Positions 21,339 to 32,700 of a DNA stretch of 64,000 bases are shown one piece after another. A model generated the notes under the pieces. The model did not search any database. It worked only from the letters and a program-made list of their open reading frames with translations, and had not been told where the DNA came from. Within the stretch, counting starts at the first letter, position 1. Each line of letters starts with the position of its first letter. The DNA is from Platanthera guangdongensis (Eukaryota > Streptophyta > Magnoliopsida > Asparagales > Orchidaceae): contig CM077162.1 in NCBI GenBank assembly GCA_039583875.1, forward strand, positions 165,931,220-165,995,219. Direction: 5' to 3'. Both the position numbers and the translations under genes were made by a program.

Positions 21339-23031
21339 TGTTGAAAATTGTGAAGTGCAAGTGGGTGAATGGAGGACTTGGACAACCTATCCGCGTGGAC
21401 TATGCAGACAAGGTTGGCAGACAGCTAGGTCGGCAGGGCTGTTGCAAACGACTTACTCTGTGGCGACTTGGGAGGTCTGTTCGCACGGACTACGCGAACA
21501 ACAGCGACTGTTTGCCAGACCGACTTATACTCGGCAGGCAATTGGATACCAGAATGTAACCGGGTGGATAGCAACTCTCTCCGCGGAGTCCGGCAAGGAG
21601 CGAACTGGAGGACTAGAGCTCGACAGACCGGCTTGGCAGAAGCCTTTGTCTTTCTCTGGTAAAGCGGCAAGTGGAAGCCGGGAGGACACTAGTTAGATCG
21701 GAGAGGTGTTGGGGTTGGCCATGGAAGGCGGACTGGATCCATTGTCCGCCAGTAAGTGTGGACTGGCCCTTGTGGCCAGTGGTGTGGACTTGGTTGGTTC
21801 TGAACCAAGTCCAGGTTGGCTCAGTCTGGGGAGATCGCGCAGTGAAGCGCGGACTGCTTCTCAGTCCACCGAGTTCGGCAGAAGTGTCGTGTGCCTTGAT
21901 TGCGAGCTTGGATAATGCGGACTGGAGATTGCGTTCGAAAGGGCGCGCAGACTGGAGCAGTGTCTGTTGGGTCCGGCTGTTGCCTTGATGGCGTGGCTGT
22001 GAACTCGGGATAAGCGGACTGTAGCTGTGTCCGCTAAGTCCGGATGTTGCCTTGGTGGCGAGGCTGTGGGCTCGGGATAAGCGGACTGGAGCTGTGTCCG
22101 CAGATAGGCAGACAATTGTTACAGAGTTCGGCTGTGGTGGTCTTGGCTTGGCCTTTAGCGACAAGGCGGACTAGTGTTGCTGTCCAGCCTTGGTGAAGCA
22201 ATGGCAGATTGACTATCTTGCACAGGTCACGGCGGACTGGAATGTATCTGTGGTTTGCGGAGACTTGTTCTTGCTGCAGGATGAGGCGGTGTTCCTATCG
22301 GCTAGGGCGGTGACCACACTCCTCATCGTGCCAATAAATAGGACTCATGGCACATCACGAATAAAGAGAGTGAATGAACAGAAAGTGAGTCTGTCACAGT
22401 TGCTGCGGACTGGATTTGAGTATCCGCGTGGGTTGATAGAGTTGACCGTTTTGTGCTGTGCAGGTTGTGCGGATAGCGCTGGAAAGCCAGGAATTGGCTC
22501 TGATTACAGTCAAGGACAGTACAGACTCTGCGGGTAGGCAACAGGCGGTAAACAGCAGGTCGTAGACATCGACCAGGCGGTCTTTTCTTTGGCAACCTGT
22601 TTCCGGGTTCAATAAGTCGCCTGCTTCTGGCGGTCTGTTCAGTTCGGCATCGTAGCTTGTGCGGTCTGGCGGCTGGGCGAGCTCGCGGTCAGGCGCCTTG
22701 CAGATCGGCGGCTAGAGCAACCATTGGAATAACAGGCAGTCTGCGCGGCTTGGGTTGCGGTCTGGCGACCTGGCGGACTAAGCAGACTCCTTAGCAGTAG
22801 ATCCGACAGTTGTGTTTGAGTCTGCGCGGCTTGTTCTTGTCTTGGCTTTTTGTAACTGTCTCTGCTCTTCCTGTGGTGGTTTTGGCGAATCAAGTCTCGC
22901 CATGTATGTCTCGCCTTGTAAAGAAGATTGTTGTTAATCAATAAAGACTCTTGTTGTTGTATGTGTTTCCGGTTGTAACTGACTTAGTTGAGATAACCGC
23001 TGCTCATTCCAAGATCCGGAAAAGTTCAACA
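21339..23031 (+). repeat. D 3' LTR
   Basis: 1693 bp against 1694 bp in the 5' copy, with many substitutions along the length, more than in the other LTR pairs here. D is therefore probably an older insertion than E, F, C or T. Confidence 0.9.
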
Positions 23032-23870
23032 TTGTCTACTCTGAAATTTGCTCTGAATGTGACTGATGGGGGCTTCTCGTGGAAAGATTGACGGTGAAGA
23101 ATCAAAATCGAATCTCCTTCACGCTCTTGATCTTGAGTTCATCTCGGTAGAACAAGGAAAAAGCATATATAGAGTAGTGGGTTCAATTCCCACACCTTAC
23201 TAATCAGCTGCTTTTCCTTCAAGGAAGGGCATGATTTAATGAATCCACTATGAAATTTCATAGTAAATGAATCGGCTATATGGCATAGATTTGAAATCTA
23301 GTGGGTCACATTTCTTTCTTTTTTCAAGATGTCACTACGGATCCACTCAAGAATCATTGAGTTTTGCATTTCCGCGGCCTGTAACACATCGTTCTCAAGC
23401 GGCCCCTCCCTCTATTCTCACTTCTTGACAAACCTACTGTAGGTCCTCTGGGGTTCTTTTCATTTCTAAGATATCCGGGCGAGGAGAGAGCGCTAACAAC
23501 CTGTTCAGTTGATCTGAAAGAGCCAACCGTCGGTGGAAAAAGAGAAGGCAAACCAGCTAAGGGAACTCCAGTTTCTCTCGCAACATATCTAGTTTATCCT
23601 TTAGCAGCATTTATCGAAGTAGCACATTCGAAATTTCTCCTTATCCCGACTTTGATTAATCAATCAAACGAGCCACAGACGCCAAGAAGATCAGGGACGC
23701 GAGAGGCGAGGAGCCGGATGCTTCTAGCGCGCACCTACGCTAAAGAAGCATCAAGTGGGACAGCAGGTTCAGTGAAGTTGCAAATGGAACTTAGACTTCG
23801 CTAATTTCTCTTTCTATATAGATATGCGCCTCCCCTTCCTGCTTTCCTTAGGGTAGGACATGGAATTGAC
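23032..23870. other. Organelle-like DNA block, right part
   Basis: This was contiguous with 10313-12059 before D inserted. It contains the short motif TTTCTCTTTCTATA (about 23808) shared with the left part. A T-arm-like GTGGG-TTCAATT-CCCAC sits at 23177-23193 without a full tRNA. I recognise no gene; mitochondrial origin is inferred from context and style only, and the right boundary is approximate. Confidence 0.4.
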
Positions 23871-24003
23871 CCAAGGATCTTACTAAGAATACCCTGAGCA
23901 TTTTAACAAGAACCAATGAGTTAAAATCCATTACATGAAGATGATGAATATAAAAACTTTGGAAAAATACAATAGCGTGTTGCCCAAGAGTCAAGTTGAG
24001 TAG

Positions 24004-24252
24004 CAGGGTAAGAGCACAAAGAAAAGAAAGAAAGTGATTGTGGAAGATGACTTTGATTCGTAACCAAAAAACCAAGACAGGAATGACAGTACACATATTC
24101 ATAATCCCTACTTGTCACCTTCTAGTGGAGATGAAGAAAATCTTCAGGACATCAAAATTCAAGTAAATATTAACTATAATGTGAAATCCACAACGGTGCA
24201 AGAAACGAATGTTCACCGATCCACTCCCCGGAGAACAATAGTGTTGGATCCC
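24004..24252 (+). pseudogene. Unidentified coding-like remnant
   Basis: The frame starting at 24004 reads as a Lys-rich stretch (KKRKKVIVEDDFDS), a TAA at 24061, then an ordinary-looking hydrophilic sequence containing NPYLSPSSGDEENLQDIKI, up to TAG at 24253. An in-frame TAG also precedes it at 24001. The composition looks like protein rather than random sequence, but I do not recognise the family. Confidence 0.3.
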
Positions 24253-24424
24253 TAGTTGATTTGGGCTAGGTTCACTGACTTAGGATGTGACCCATCATGT
24301 ATAGCCATGGTCAAGTTTGTGTCCTAGAGTCTAGATCAAGTCATTAGAGTCAACTTCAAAGTAACCGGATATCAACAAGACCTTCAGAGACTCCAGACTT
24401 AGAGGTCTTCAAGACTAAGTAAAG

Positions 24425-24448
24425 TGAGTTCGACGTTCGTCGAACTCA
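24425..24448. repeat. Perfect hairpin with TTCGAC arms
   Basis: TGAGTTCGAC and GTCGAACTCA pair over 10 bp around a GTTC loop. More TCGA-centred motifs follow to 24515. The segment may be the end of another, unidentified LTR in which A inserted. Confidence 0.6.
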
Positions 24449-24524
24449 GCTCGACAAATGGTGTTCTGCGCTTGACGATCGAGAGTCAATTCTGTGTGCT
24501 GAGCTCGACGATCTTAGTTCTCTG

Positions 24525-26838
24525 TGTAACGCCCTGAAACTCAAAGGAGCGACGGGGGACGTTTTGGGCCAGTTTTGGGTTCTGGCAGGAGTCACACGGC
24601 CTGGGACACGGGCGTGTCCCAGGGCGTGTCGGGCTTGTGTCGTCGAGTTGGTCGAGAGGTCGACAAAGTTTGGCTCAATGATGTATCGAGACATGGCACA
24701 CGGCCTGCGACATGGGCGTGTCGTAGGGCGTGTCGACCCGTGTCGACACTCAGCCTGCGAAGTCGACACTCTGCGCTTGACAAAGTGTCGAGACATGGCA
24801 CACGGCCTGCGACACGGGCGTGTCGCAGGGCGTGTCGACCCATGTCGACACTCGTCCCGGGAGTCGACGAATTTTGCTCGACGATGTGTCGAGACAAGGC
24901 ACACGGCCTAGGACACGAGCGTGTCCAAGGCCGTGTCGTGAGGTCGACAAACTTCGCTCGACAAAGTGTCAAGTGTCGAGACCGTGTACACGGCCTGGAG
25001 CCCAGGCGTATTCGAGTGTACACGGGTAAGGACACGGGCGTGTCCAGGAACCCGTGTAGTTCTCGGGTTGTTTTCGGAATAAAAGATGGGGGCACACGGC
25101 CGACCACACGGCCATGTCAGTTGGAACACTGGCATGTCAGGTCGAACACGGGCGTATTCGATGCCCGTGTAATGTTCCAGGCGTGTCGATTTTGACGGTG
25201 AATGAGGCACACGGCCCTGGACACGGGCGTGTGTCAGGCCGTGTTCGGTCCAGATTGGACATTTCAGTCCCGAATCAAAGCCGTTCGTTTCTTTAATTGG
25301 TGATCCAACGGCTGGGGGTTGTTCCTGATGGGATATACTCGGGATTGGGCCTTAGAAACCCTCACTTTTTCATGAGTGGTTATCTTTCTAAAGCTTAGGG
25401 AGAGAGGAGAGCCAAGGAAGGAAGAAGAAGCTAGATCCGGCCATTGGAGGAGCTTCGGAGCTCCAAACCGTGAGCCGACTCCGGATCCACGGAGGCGAAG
25501 AGAGTGCGGTACTTTCCATCCGCTTACTTTTCCATGGCGCCAAAGAAGAACGCTAGGGTAACGATTCTCTTCTTGAGCATGTGTAGCTCTCCTTCTTTGC
25601 ATAGGAAGCCCGCTCTCGCGAGTTTGTGGTGAGTTGGAGGCGTTCCTTCGGGTAGATATGTAAAGTTCTCGTTGTATAGAGTCCGTAAGCGAGAATGGAC
25701 ATAGACATGATGTGTGAAGCCTATCCGGACATGTTGGTCTGGATTGGTGATGTTGCATTGCATAAATGCCGGAGAGGACTCCGTGCTATTGGTTGTTTTT
25801 CGGGTTTTCTACACGATAGATTGCAACAGGGAGCCTTGGGGATTAACCCAAAGGTGCACCCAGAAAACTGGGCGGATGCGTGATCCTGCCAACTTGGTGG
25901 CCTGAGAGCCAACTTGAACATAACCGGGTTATGCGAAATGTGATGGAAATGGGACTCGGGAGAAGTTTGACCGGCGCATATGGCTTAAACTGTCGTTGCG
26001 ATGTGAGCGTGGGTTAGATGGAACCGTACCCGTTCTATGTCGTTCGGTTAAAGAGACCTAAGGGAACGTGGCACTTGTCGTTGGCATAGATGAGGGTCTT
26101 CGGTGGTTTATGGCTTAAATTGTCGTGACCCAGGCCACGAAGACAAAATTGCTCATAGGTTTGGCCGTCAAAGTGGCAGTGGTGAGTCCGGAATGTCTAT
26201 GGCTTTAATTGACGTGACATCGACCGGTTCACCGAGAATGTGCCCTGAGAGCACGGGGCGTGTGGCCGTGCGAGCCAACCTCTGTTATGAAATGAATATT
26301 GTTATATTGCTCGCTTATGCTAATGAAATGCAGGGAAGGAGCATCGCCGCCCCGAGTTGGGGGCGGGACCGTTATAATTTGGTCAGCATTGCTGACCGTT
26401 GCCTTGTTTTACCACCGTACGGTGGTTTGTTGCTTGCAGGTGCTGCTGGACCAAGCGGTCAATGGCGGGCTAAAGCCCAATTTGCGAAGCCGGCCCTCGA
26501 AGGCCTAATTGGAGTGTTTACTGCTTTATTCATGTATGACCGGCCTGCGTGTCGTGGTTTGTAAATCATGTAATATCAAGTGAACCATTGTGTAAGGCAT
26601 TAAGGCTTGTTCTTGTGTATGCACAACATTCCTATTTGGTATTAGTGGACATTCATGCTTTAGTGTTGGGCTCTTTATTGCAACTTATTAAATTGCTTCC
26701 GCTAGAATGCTCTGTGAAGGACGTTATGATTGGTTGGATGGTTTCCATGAGTAACCACCCGGTCTGTCTGTGGTATATGGCGTCGGGCCCCGGCCGGACC
26801 TACTGCTATATGCTATGCGACGGATAGGGGGTGTTACA
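24525..26838 (+). repeat. A 5' LTR
   Basis: 2314 bp, TGTAACGCCC to GGGTGTTACA. Positions 24598-25235 hold many copies of inverted-repeat motifs such as ACACGGGCGTGTC and GTGTCGAGAC. 25236-26838 has no gene I can support; the ORFs there are short and unrecognised. The 5-bp left flank is CTCTG. Confidence 0.9.
24598..25235. repeat. CpG-rich inverted-repeat array in A LTR
   Basis: GACACGGGCGTGTC-like units (arms GACACG/CGTGTC around GG) alternate with CACACGGCC and GTCGACA or GTCGAGAC motifs. It resembles the S1/S2 arrays in containing GTGTCGACAC (for example near 24736-24750), although A is gypsy and S1 is copia. Confidence 0.85.
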
Positions 26839-26841
26839 ATT

Positions 26842-26851
26842 TGGTATCAGA
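26842..26851 (+). other. A primer-binding site
   Basis: TGGTATCAGA begins three bases after the 5' LTR end, complementary to the initiator-Met tRNA 3' end. The following 26852-27238 is leader without a gene. Confidence 0.85.
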
Positions 26852-27238
26852 CTACTGGTTTTGGTCAGGCTTAAGATGAATTCGTGGGCGAATTCTTTTT
26901 AAGGGGTGGTGAGCACATATGTGTGCGTCATCGTTATAACGGTAAAAGAACCCATGAATGTCCACTTAGGAATGTAAATACACGTGTTTGAGGAACCTGC
27001 GTGTTCCTATAATTACTGTTTGCAATTCTATTTGGTCTCTTAATGGTGTTTTGTACCACTATAGGTGACCAGAAGTGGTGTTGGGCCGTCGGAACGTTGA
27101 GTTTCTGAGGCTAGCAGTGCACCAGATGTTGCTCCTACAACACCTCTATCGGCTGAGAACATAAGATTGGTGGCCGAAGCAGTGTTGGCTGTGATAAATG
27201 CGTAGCCTGCAAGGCAAACGCAGCAGCCCACTCCTGCG

Positions 27239-27669
27239 ATGGAGCAGGAACCTCTTCCGGAGGTTGAGCCGAGGAGAGTGGAACAGGTGGTAGTGGAGCC
27301 GGTGGTGCCAAGGAGGGCAACCGAGAGGCAGCTTAAGCATGTTATGAGCTTTAATCCTCCTGTATTCTCGGGGTTGGGAACCCCATCTCAAGCTGACGAC
27401 TGGCTCTCCAGGGTGAAGAGAGTCATGACAGCAACGGAGACGGAGGAGTGGCAAATGACGACCATCGCTGCGTTCCTTCTGGAAGGTGAAGCGAGAATGT
27501 GGTGGGAAGGATTGGAGCTGCATCATCTGAGAGGTAGACAACTTATCGACGTCCCAATGGAAGAGTTCTCGGGATTGTTCTTGGCTAGATACCTCCCTTC
27601 GGCGCAGAAGATAGCGTTGGAGAATGAGTTTCCGAAGTTGGTTCAGGGTGAGCGGAGCATGGATGAATA
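27239..27669 (+). pseudogene. A gag, 5' part, interrupted by F
   Basis: ATG 27239 opens an acidic N-terminus followed by the retrotransposon Gag core: FNPPVFSGLGTPSQADDWL, then FLLEGEARMWWEG and FSGLFLARYLP. This is the capsid-type domain of plant gypsy Gag. After GERSMDEY at 27669 copia F begins. Frame arithmetic shows that removal of F and one GAATA duplication joins this frame exactly to 35874, so there was no frameshift before F inserted. Confidence 0.88.
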
Positions 27670-28814
27670 TGTTGGAGTTACCATGATGATCTGGAAGTGG
27701 TCAAACATCTAATCTCACTGCCAACGCAATATGAGCCTGCAGGGTCGCACATAAGAAATGTGAAGAAGTTGGATGACTGACTGTGTTGGTAAAGGTTACC
27801 AATCACCGACCTGAATAGGGTTATGGGCAAGGTGTTGCCTTATAGGATCATCGGGTTGGGCAAAGGTTGCCTTGAAGGGCTGGTTAGGTTTGTCGTCCGA
27901 GGGTCGATGAGAATAGTCGAGAATCATCTTCTGATTCCCGCCGATCGACGAGAATCACCTTGCTGATTCTCGCCGATCGACGAGAATCGTCGAGAATCAA
28001 TTGTTGATTCTCGACGATCGACTACCTTGGCTATTGTCGTCGACCGCGGCTCGACGATCGTCGAGTATCATTATGTGTCGTCGAGCGTGGCTCGACGATC
28101 GGCGAGAATCGTCGAGTATTGTACTCTGATTCTCGCCGATCCAATGTGATACTCGCCGAATGATTCTCACCGAACCTGCTCAGTGATTCTCGCCGATTGT
28201 CGCCGATTCTCACCGATTCATTCTCGCCGATTCTGAACCCTAGTTCTGGGTGGTCTGCGGATAACGATTTTCCTGAGTTTATTTTATACTTTAAGTATAA
28301 ATATAACACTTAGGGTTTCGGGAATATGTGCGATCTATCCCCTCTGTGCGAATCGAACCCGACGGAAGGAGTTCCGCGTTCGCTCCGCCGATCCCGATCC
28401 CGCCGCCGGAAGAGTTCCGCCGCCATGTTTGCTCCCTTGACCACCTTTTCTCCGGCGATCGTCGCTGGCGCTGCAATCCCTGGCGCGGACCTAGCAGTCC
28501 GTGGGAAAGCAAAGGTGCGGTCTTCTCCTTCCCGATCTTCCGTGCGACGGAAAGCTCGGCGTTCTCCCGCTCGTGTGGACTTCTGCAGAAACATGGATAC
28601 TATTCCACGTAGAACTCGCCACCAGCAAGCAGACAAAGTTTGGAGCTTCTCCGTTGAGTTGTGACTCAACGCCACCGAGGTAATTTTTGCCTAGTTTCGT
28701 TAACTTCTTGATTCAACCGTCATGGCTCGATCCGCATCTCTTTGGGTTTTCTTGATGTTTTACTTTTCCGCTGCGTGCACAAGTGTTGTGCCAACCCTAT
28801 AGAGAAACCCAACA
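27670..28814 (+). repeat. F 5' LTR
   Basis: 1145 bp. Positions 27901-28240 consist of repeated GATTCTCGCCGAT, CGACGATCGTCGAG and ATCGACGAGAATC motifs, many forming inverted repeats centred on GATC or TCGA. A/T-rich sequence with TATAAATATAA (about 28295-28305) follows and is the likely core promoter. Confidence 0.93.
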
Positions 28815-28815
28815 G

Positions 28816-28828
28816 TGGTATCAGAGGG
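28816..28828 (+). other. F primer-binding site
   Basis: TGGTATCAGAGGG starts two bases after the LTR, the initiator-Met tRNA complement. The leader 28829-29795 (about 970 bp) shows no ORF I would call. Confidence 0.9.
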
Positions 28829-29795
28829 AGGTTGTGGCCATGACTGTTGTTTTGGAAGTTGTCTTATTCCAATGCGTGTAAACCTAGAAATTTAGAAGTG
28901 TTCTAAATGTCTAGATTTAGTCTTGGCACTTCGCCAAGAACGATTGGAATTTCAGTGGAATTTCTAAGTGTTAGAAATTGTTGTCTCCTTAGCAGTAACC
29001 ATCCCTCGAGTATGTTTTGGATTTTGAATCCAACATAGAGAGATGAGCTTGTCTACTGCTTAAGTTGAGCTGTCTTTGCCTTTGTCCAATGCATGTAAAT
29101 CTGAGGATTTGGAAATTTCCGGATGTTCAGATTTAGCCCTTCCTTCTATCAAATGTTGATGGTGTCAGGATGTGCACATAAGGGATGCATGTGGTTTTAG
29201 AAGAATTGTTTTTCTTTGGATGTGCACATTGATCAAATGTTGATCATGGTTAATCGTTAACCTAAAATTGAAATCCCTTCTTTTAATATTAAGTGTTCGG
29301 ATGCCTTCCGATGGATGACACTCTTCCTGCCTCGATCGATGAAATGTGGGCTTGCCAAAGCAAGGTGCATTAATCTATCTTGGTAAGGGTGCGAGCGGAT
29401 AATTGTGATATCCCACTGTTGACATCGGGTCCAGCTTAACTAGGTGACCTCAAAGGTTGAGTGCCTAGAGGCATAGGGTTGGCATGCATCATATGACGGA
29501 TGCGAATAAGGAGTTATTCACCAACCATACAAGAATTGCATGAGGATGCAATTGGCAAGCGTTGCCTACCTAAATAACCACATCGTGAGAGGAACGCCAA
29601 AGCGGACTCATTGTGTTGGTGAAATACGGATCTTGTCCACTAAGAGAGTAGCTCGCATGAACTCTCCGAATTGTTAGTGAGGGCTATCATTTCGAATAAA
29701 ATAGTGGGAGTATTTTAATTGAAGTCCTAATTAGAATAAATTGCAATTGAAATGTAGGTACTGATTTTATTCTGCATAAATTCTTGTAGAATTCC

Positions 29796-32700
29796 ATGGC
29801 AAGCGTTTCACACTCCACGCTGTCTCTGAGAGCCATCCTTGAGAAGGATAAGCTCAGCGGGACAAACTATATGGACTGGTATAGGAACCTGAGAATTGTT
29901 CTCAGGCAAGAGCGAAAGCTCTATGTCTTGGAAGAAGAAGCCCCCGAGGTGCCGACCGGGAACTCTTCCCGTGCTGAGAAGGATACTTATAAGAAGTATA
30001 CTGATGATGCTTTGGATGTCGAGTGCCTTATGCTTGCCACCATGAACTCTGAGCTTCAGAAGCAACATGAGAACATGGGGTGCAAGGAGATTGACGGGCA
30101 CCTCAAGAAAATGTTTCAAGGGCAAGCTCGTCAAGAGAGGTTCGACATCACTAAAGCGTTGTTTCAGTGCAAGATGGGAGTTCGAGACTCAGTAGGGACT
30201 CACGTACTCAAGATGATTGGGTATATAGAGAACCTTGAAAGGCTGGGTTTTCCTCTTGGTCAAGAGTTGGCCACGGATCTGATCCTGCAATCGTTGCCGG
30301 ACAGTTATGAGCAGTTTGTCTTGAACTACAATATGAACGAGATAGACAAGACACTGCCCGAACTCCTAGGCATGTTGAGAACTGCCGAGATCAACATGAA
30401 GAAGGCCAAGCCTGCCAGCCCCATACTGATGGTGCATAAGGGCAAGGGCAAAGCCAAGGGCTCCAAGAAGACGAAGGTAGGACCTAAGTCATATCTTGAG
30501 CCCAAGTCTTCAGCACTGATGAAAAAGAAAAGCACGGTGAAGGATGGGAAATGCCACCACTGTGGCAAGGCTGGTCATTGGCGGAGGAACTGTCCTTCGT
30601 ATATTGAGGGTCTGCAGAAATTGAGGGGAGGTATGACTTCCGCTTCTAATGTTTACGTTATAGAGATAAACCTTTCTGCTCCTTCATCTTGGGTATTGGA
30701 TACCGGATGTGGTTCTCACATTTGTACAAATGTGCAGGAACTGGGAAGGAGAAGATTGCTGAGTAAAGGGGAGGTGGACCTCCGCGTCGGCAATGGAGCA
30801 AGAGTTGCTGCTGTAGCCGTAGGAGTTTACCGTCTTTCTTTGCCCAGTGGGCTTGTAATAGAATTAGATAACTGTTATTTTATTCCGGCAATAACTAGAA
30901 ACATTATATCTATTTCATGTTTGGACATGATTGGATTTTCTTTTATAATTAAGAACAATTGTTGTTCTATATTTAAGAATGATGTTTGTTATGCTGTAGC
31001 CCAATTGTTTAATGGTCTTTACGTTTTGAACTTGGACCATCTGATCTATAATGTAGAAAATAATAAAAGACTAAGAACAAATGACTCGAACCCTACGTTT
31101 CTCTGGCATTGTCGTTTGGGCCATATCAACGAGAAGCGCATATCCAAGCTCCATAGAGATGGACTTTTGGACTCATTTGATTATGAATCATTTGAGCGAT
31201 GCGAATCTTGTTTGTTAGGCAAGATGACTAAAGCTCCTTTCATTGGTTATACTGAGAGGGCTGAGGATCTCTTGGGTGTTATACATAGTGATGTATGCGG
31301 ACCCATGAGTTCCATGGCTAGAGGAGGGTATTTCTACTTTGTTACATTTACTGATGATTTCAGTAGATACGGATATGTGTATCTTATGAAGTGCAAATCT
31401 GAGACCTTTGAAAAGTTCAAAGAGTTCAAGAATGAAGTAGAAAACCAGTTGGGTAAAAGGGTTAAAGCACTCCGATCTGATCGAGGTGGCGAATACCTGA
31501 GTCATGAGTTCCGTGATCATCTGAAAGAGTGTGGTATTGTATCACAGCTCACTCCACCTAGAACACCAAAACATAATGGTGTGTTTGAGAGGAGAAATCG
31601 TACTCTGTTAGACATGGTACGTTCGATGATGAGTCTTGCAGACTTGCCTGTTTCCTTTTGGGGTTTTGCTTTAGAGACTGCTGCAATGACATTGAATCGC
31701 GCTCCAACGAAAACGGTTCTGAAGACACCATATGAGATATGGACTGGGAAGCGTCCTAGTATGTCGTTCATTAAAATTTGGGGCTGTGAGGCATACGTAA
31801 GACGTCAAATGCCTGACAAGCTGGAACCCAAATCAGATAAATGTTATCTGGTGGGATATCCTAAGGAAACGAAAGGGTATTACTTTTACCTACCGTCTGA
31901 GGGCAAAGTGTTTGTCGCAAGGACTGGTGTCTTCTTGGAGAAAGAGTTCTTATCAAGAAAGACTGAAAAGGTAGAGCTTGAAGAAGTTCAAGAACCACAT
32001 GTAGTGAATGAACCGGAATTGGATTCTGAGATAGGACTACAAGATGTTGTAGCTGGAGAACCTGCTCAGGGAACACAAGTCCTACGTAGATCTGGTAGAC
32101 CGAGGTTTGAGCCTGAGAGATATGGATTTCTCGTGTCTCAAATAGGTAATGTGTTGCTTATGGATCATGATGATGAACCAGCAACCTACCAAGAGGCTAT
32201 GAATGGACCGGACTCCGACAAATGGCTTGAGGCTATGCAATCCGAAATGGACTCCATGTATGCAAACCAAGTTTGGAACTTGGTGGAACTACCTGAAGGG
32301 GTACGACCCATAGGGTGCAAGTGGGTCTTCAAGAAGAAGACCGACATGGATGGGAATGTACAGACATTCAAAGGGCGACTGGTGGCTAAAGGTTTCAAGC
32401 AAATTCATGGTATTGACTATGATGATACTTTTTCCCCTGTTGCCATGGTAAAGTCCATTAGGATATTGCTTGGTATTGCTGCGTATTATGACTACGAGAT
32501 CTGGCAGATGGATGTCAAAACGGCTTTCCTTAATGGAAACCTCCTTGAGGAAGTGTATATGACACAACCCGAGGGTTTTGTATCCCCAGATGAAGCCACT
32601 AAAATATGCAAGCTGAATAAGTCCATTTATGGACTGAAACAGGCCTCTCGAAGTTGGAATCTTCGTTTTGATGAGAAGATCAAAGAGTTTGGTTTCATCA

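Larger units (their letters stand above)
12060..23031 (+). mobile_element. D: non-autonomous Ty1/copia with nested solo LTR
   Basis: LTRs at 12060-13753 and 21339-23031 begin TGTTGAAAATTGTGAAGTG and end AAGTTCAACA. Flanks CTGTC (12055-12059) and TTGTC (23032-23036) are a target duplication with one mismatch. The interior encodes Gag and a dead integrase, lacks protease and RT-RNase H, and is interrupted by a solo LTR (15851-21098). It is the same family as minus-strand element C at 40192-61860, which lets the deletions be seen as shared. Confidence 0.9.

Noticed and set aside
23177..23193. tRNA T-arm GTGGG-TTCAATT-CCCAC
   Set aside because: No matching acceptor or anticodon arm is present upstream, so I do not call a tRNA.
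24242..24524. Start of another LTR (TGTTGGATCC)
   Set aside because: No polypurine tract before it and no second copy in the window; left as unassigned.
24564..25210. Several long overlapping ORFs on both strands
   Set aside because: All fall in the A LTR inverted-repeat array; open frames on both strands are a by-product of the repeat.
25264..26838. Possible host gene in the A LTR
   Set aside because: ORFs are short, overlap on both strands and lie between exact LTR ends; no recognisable domain.
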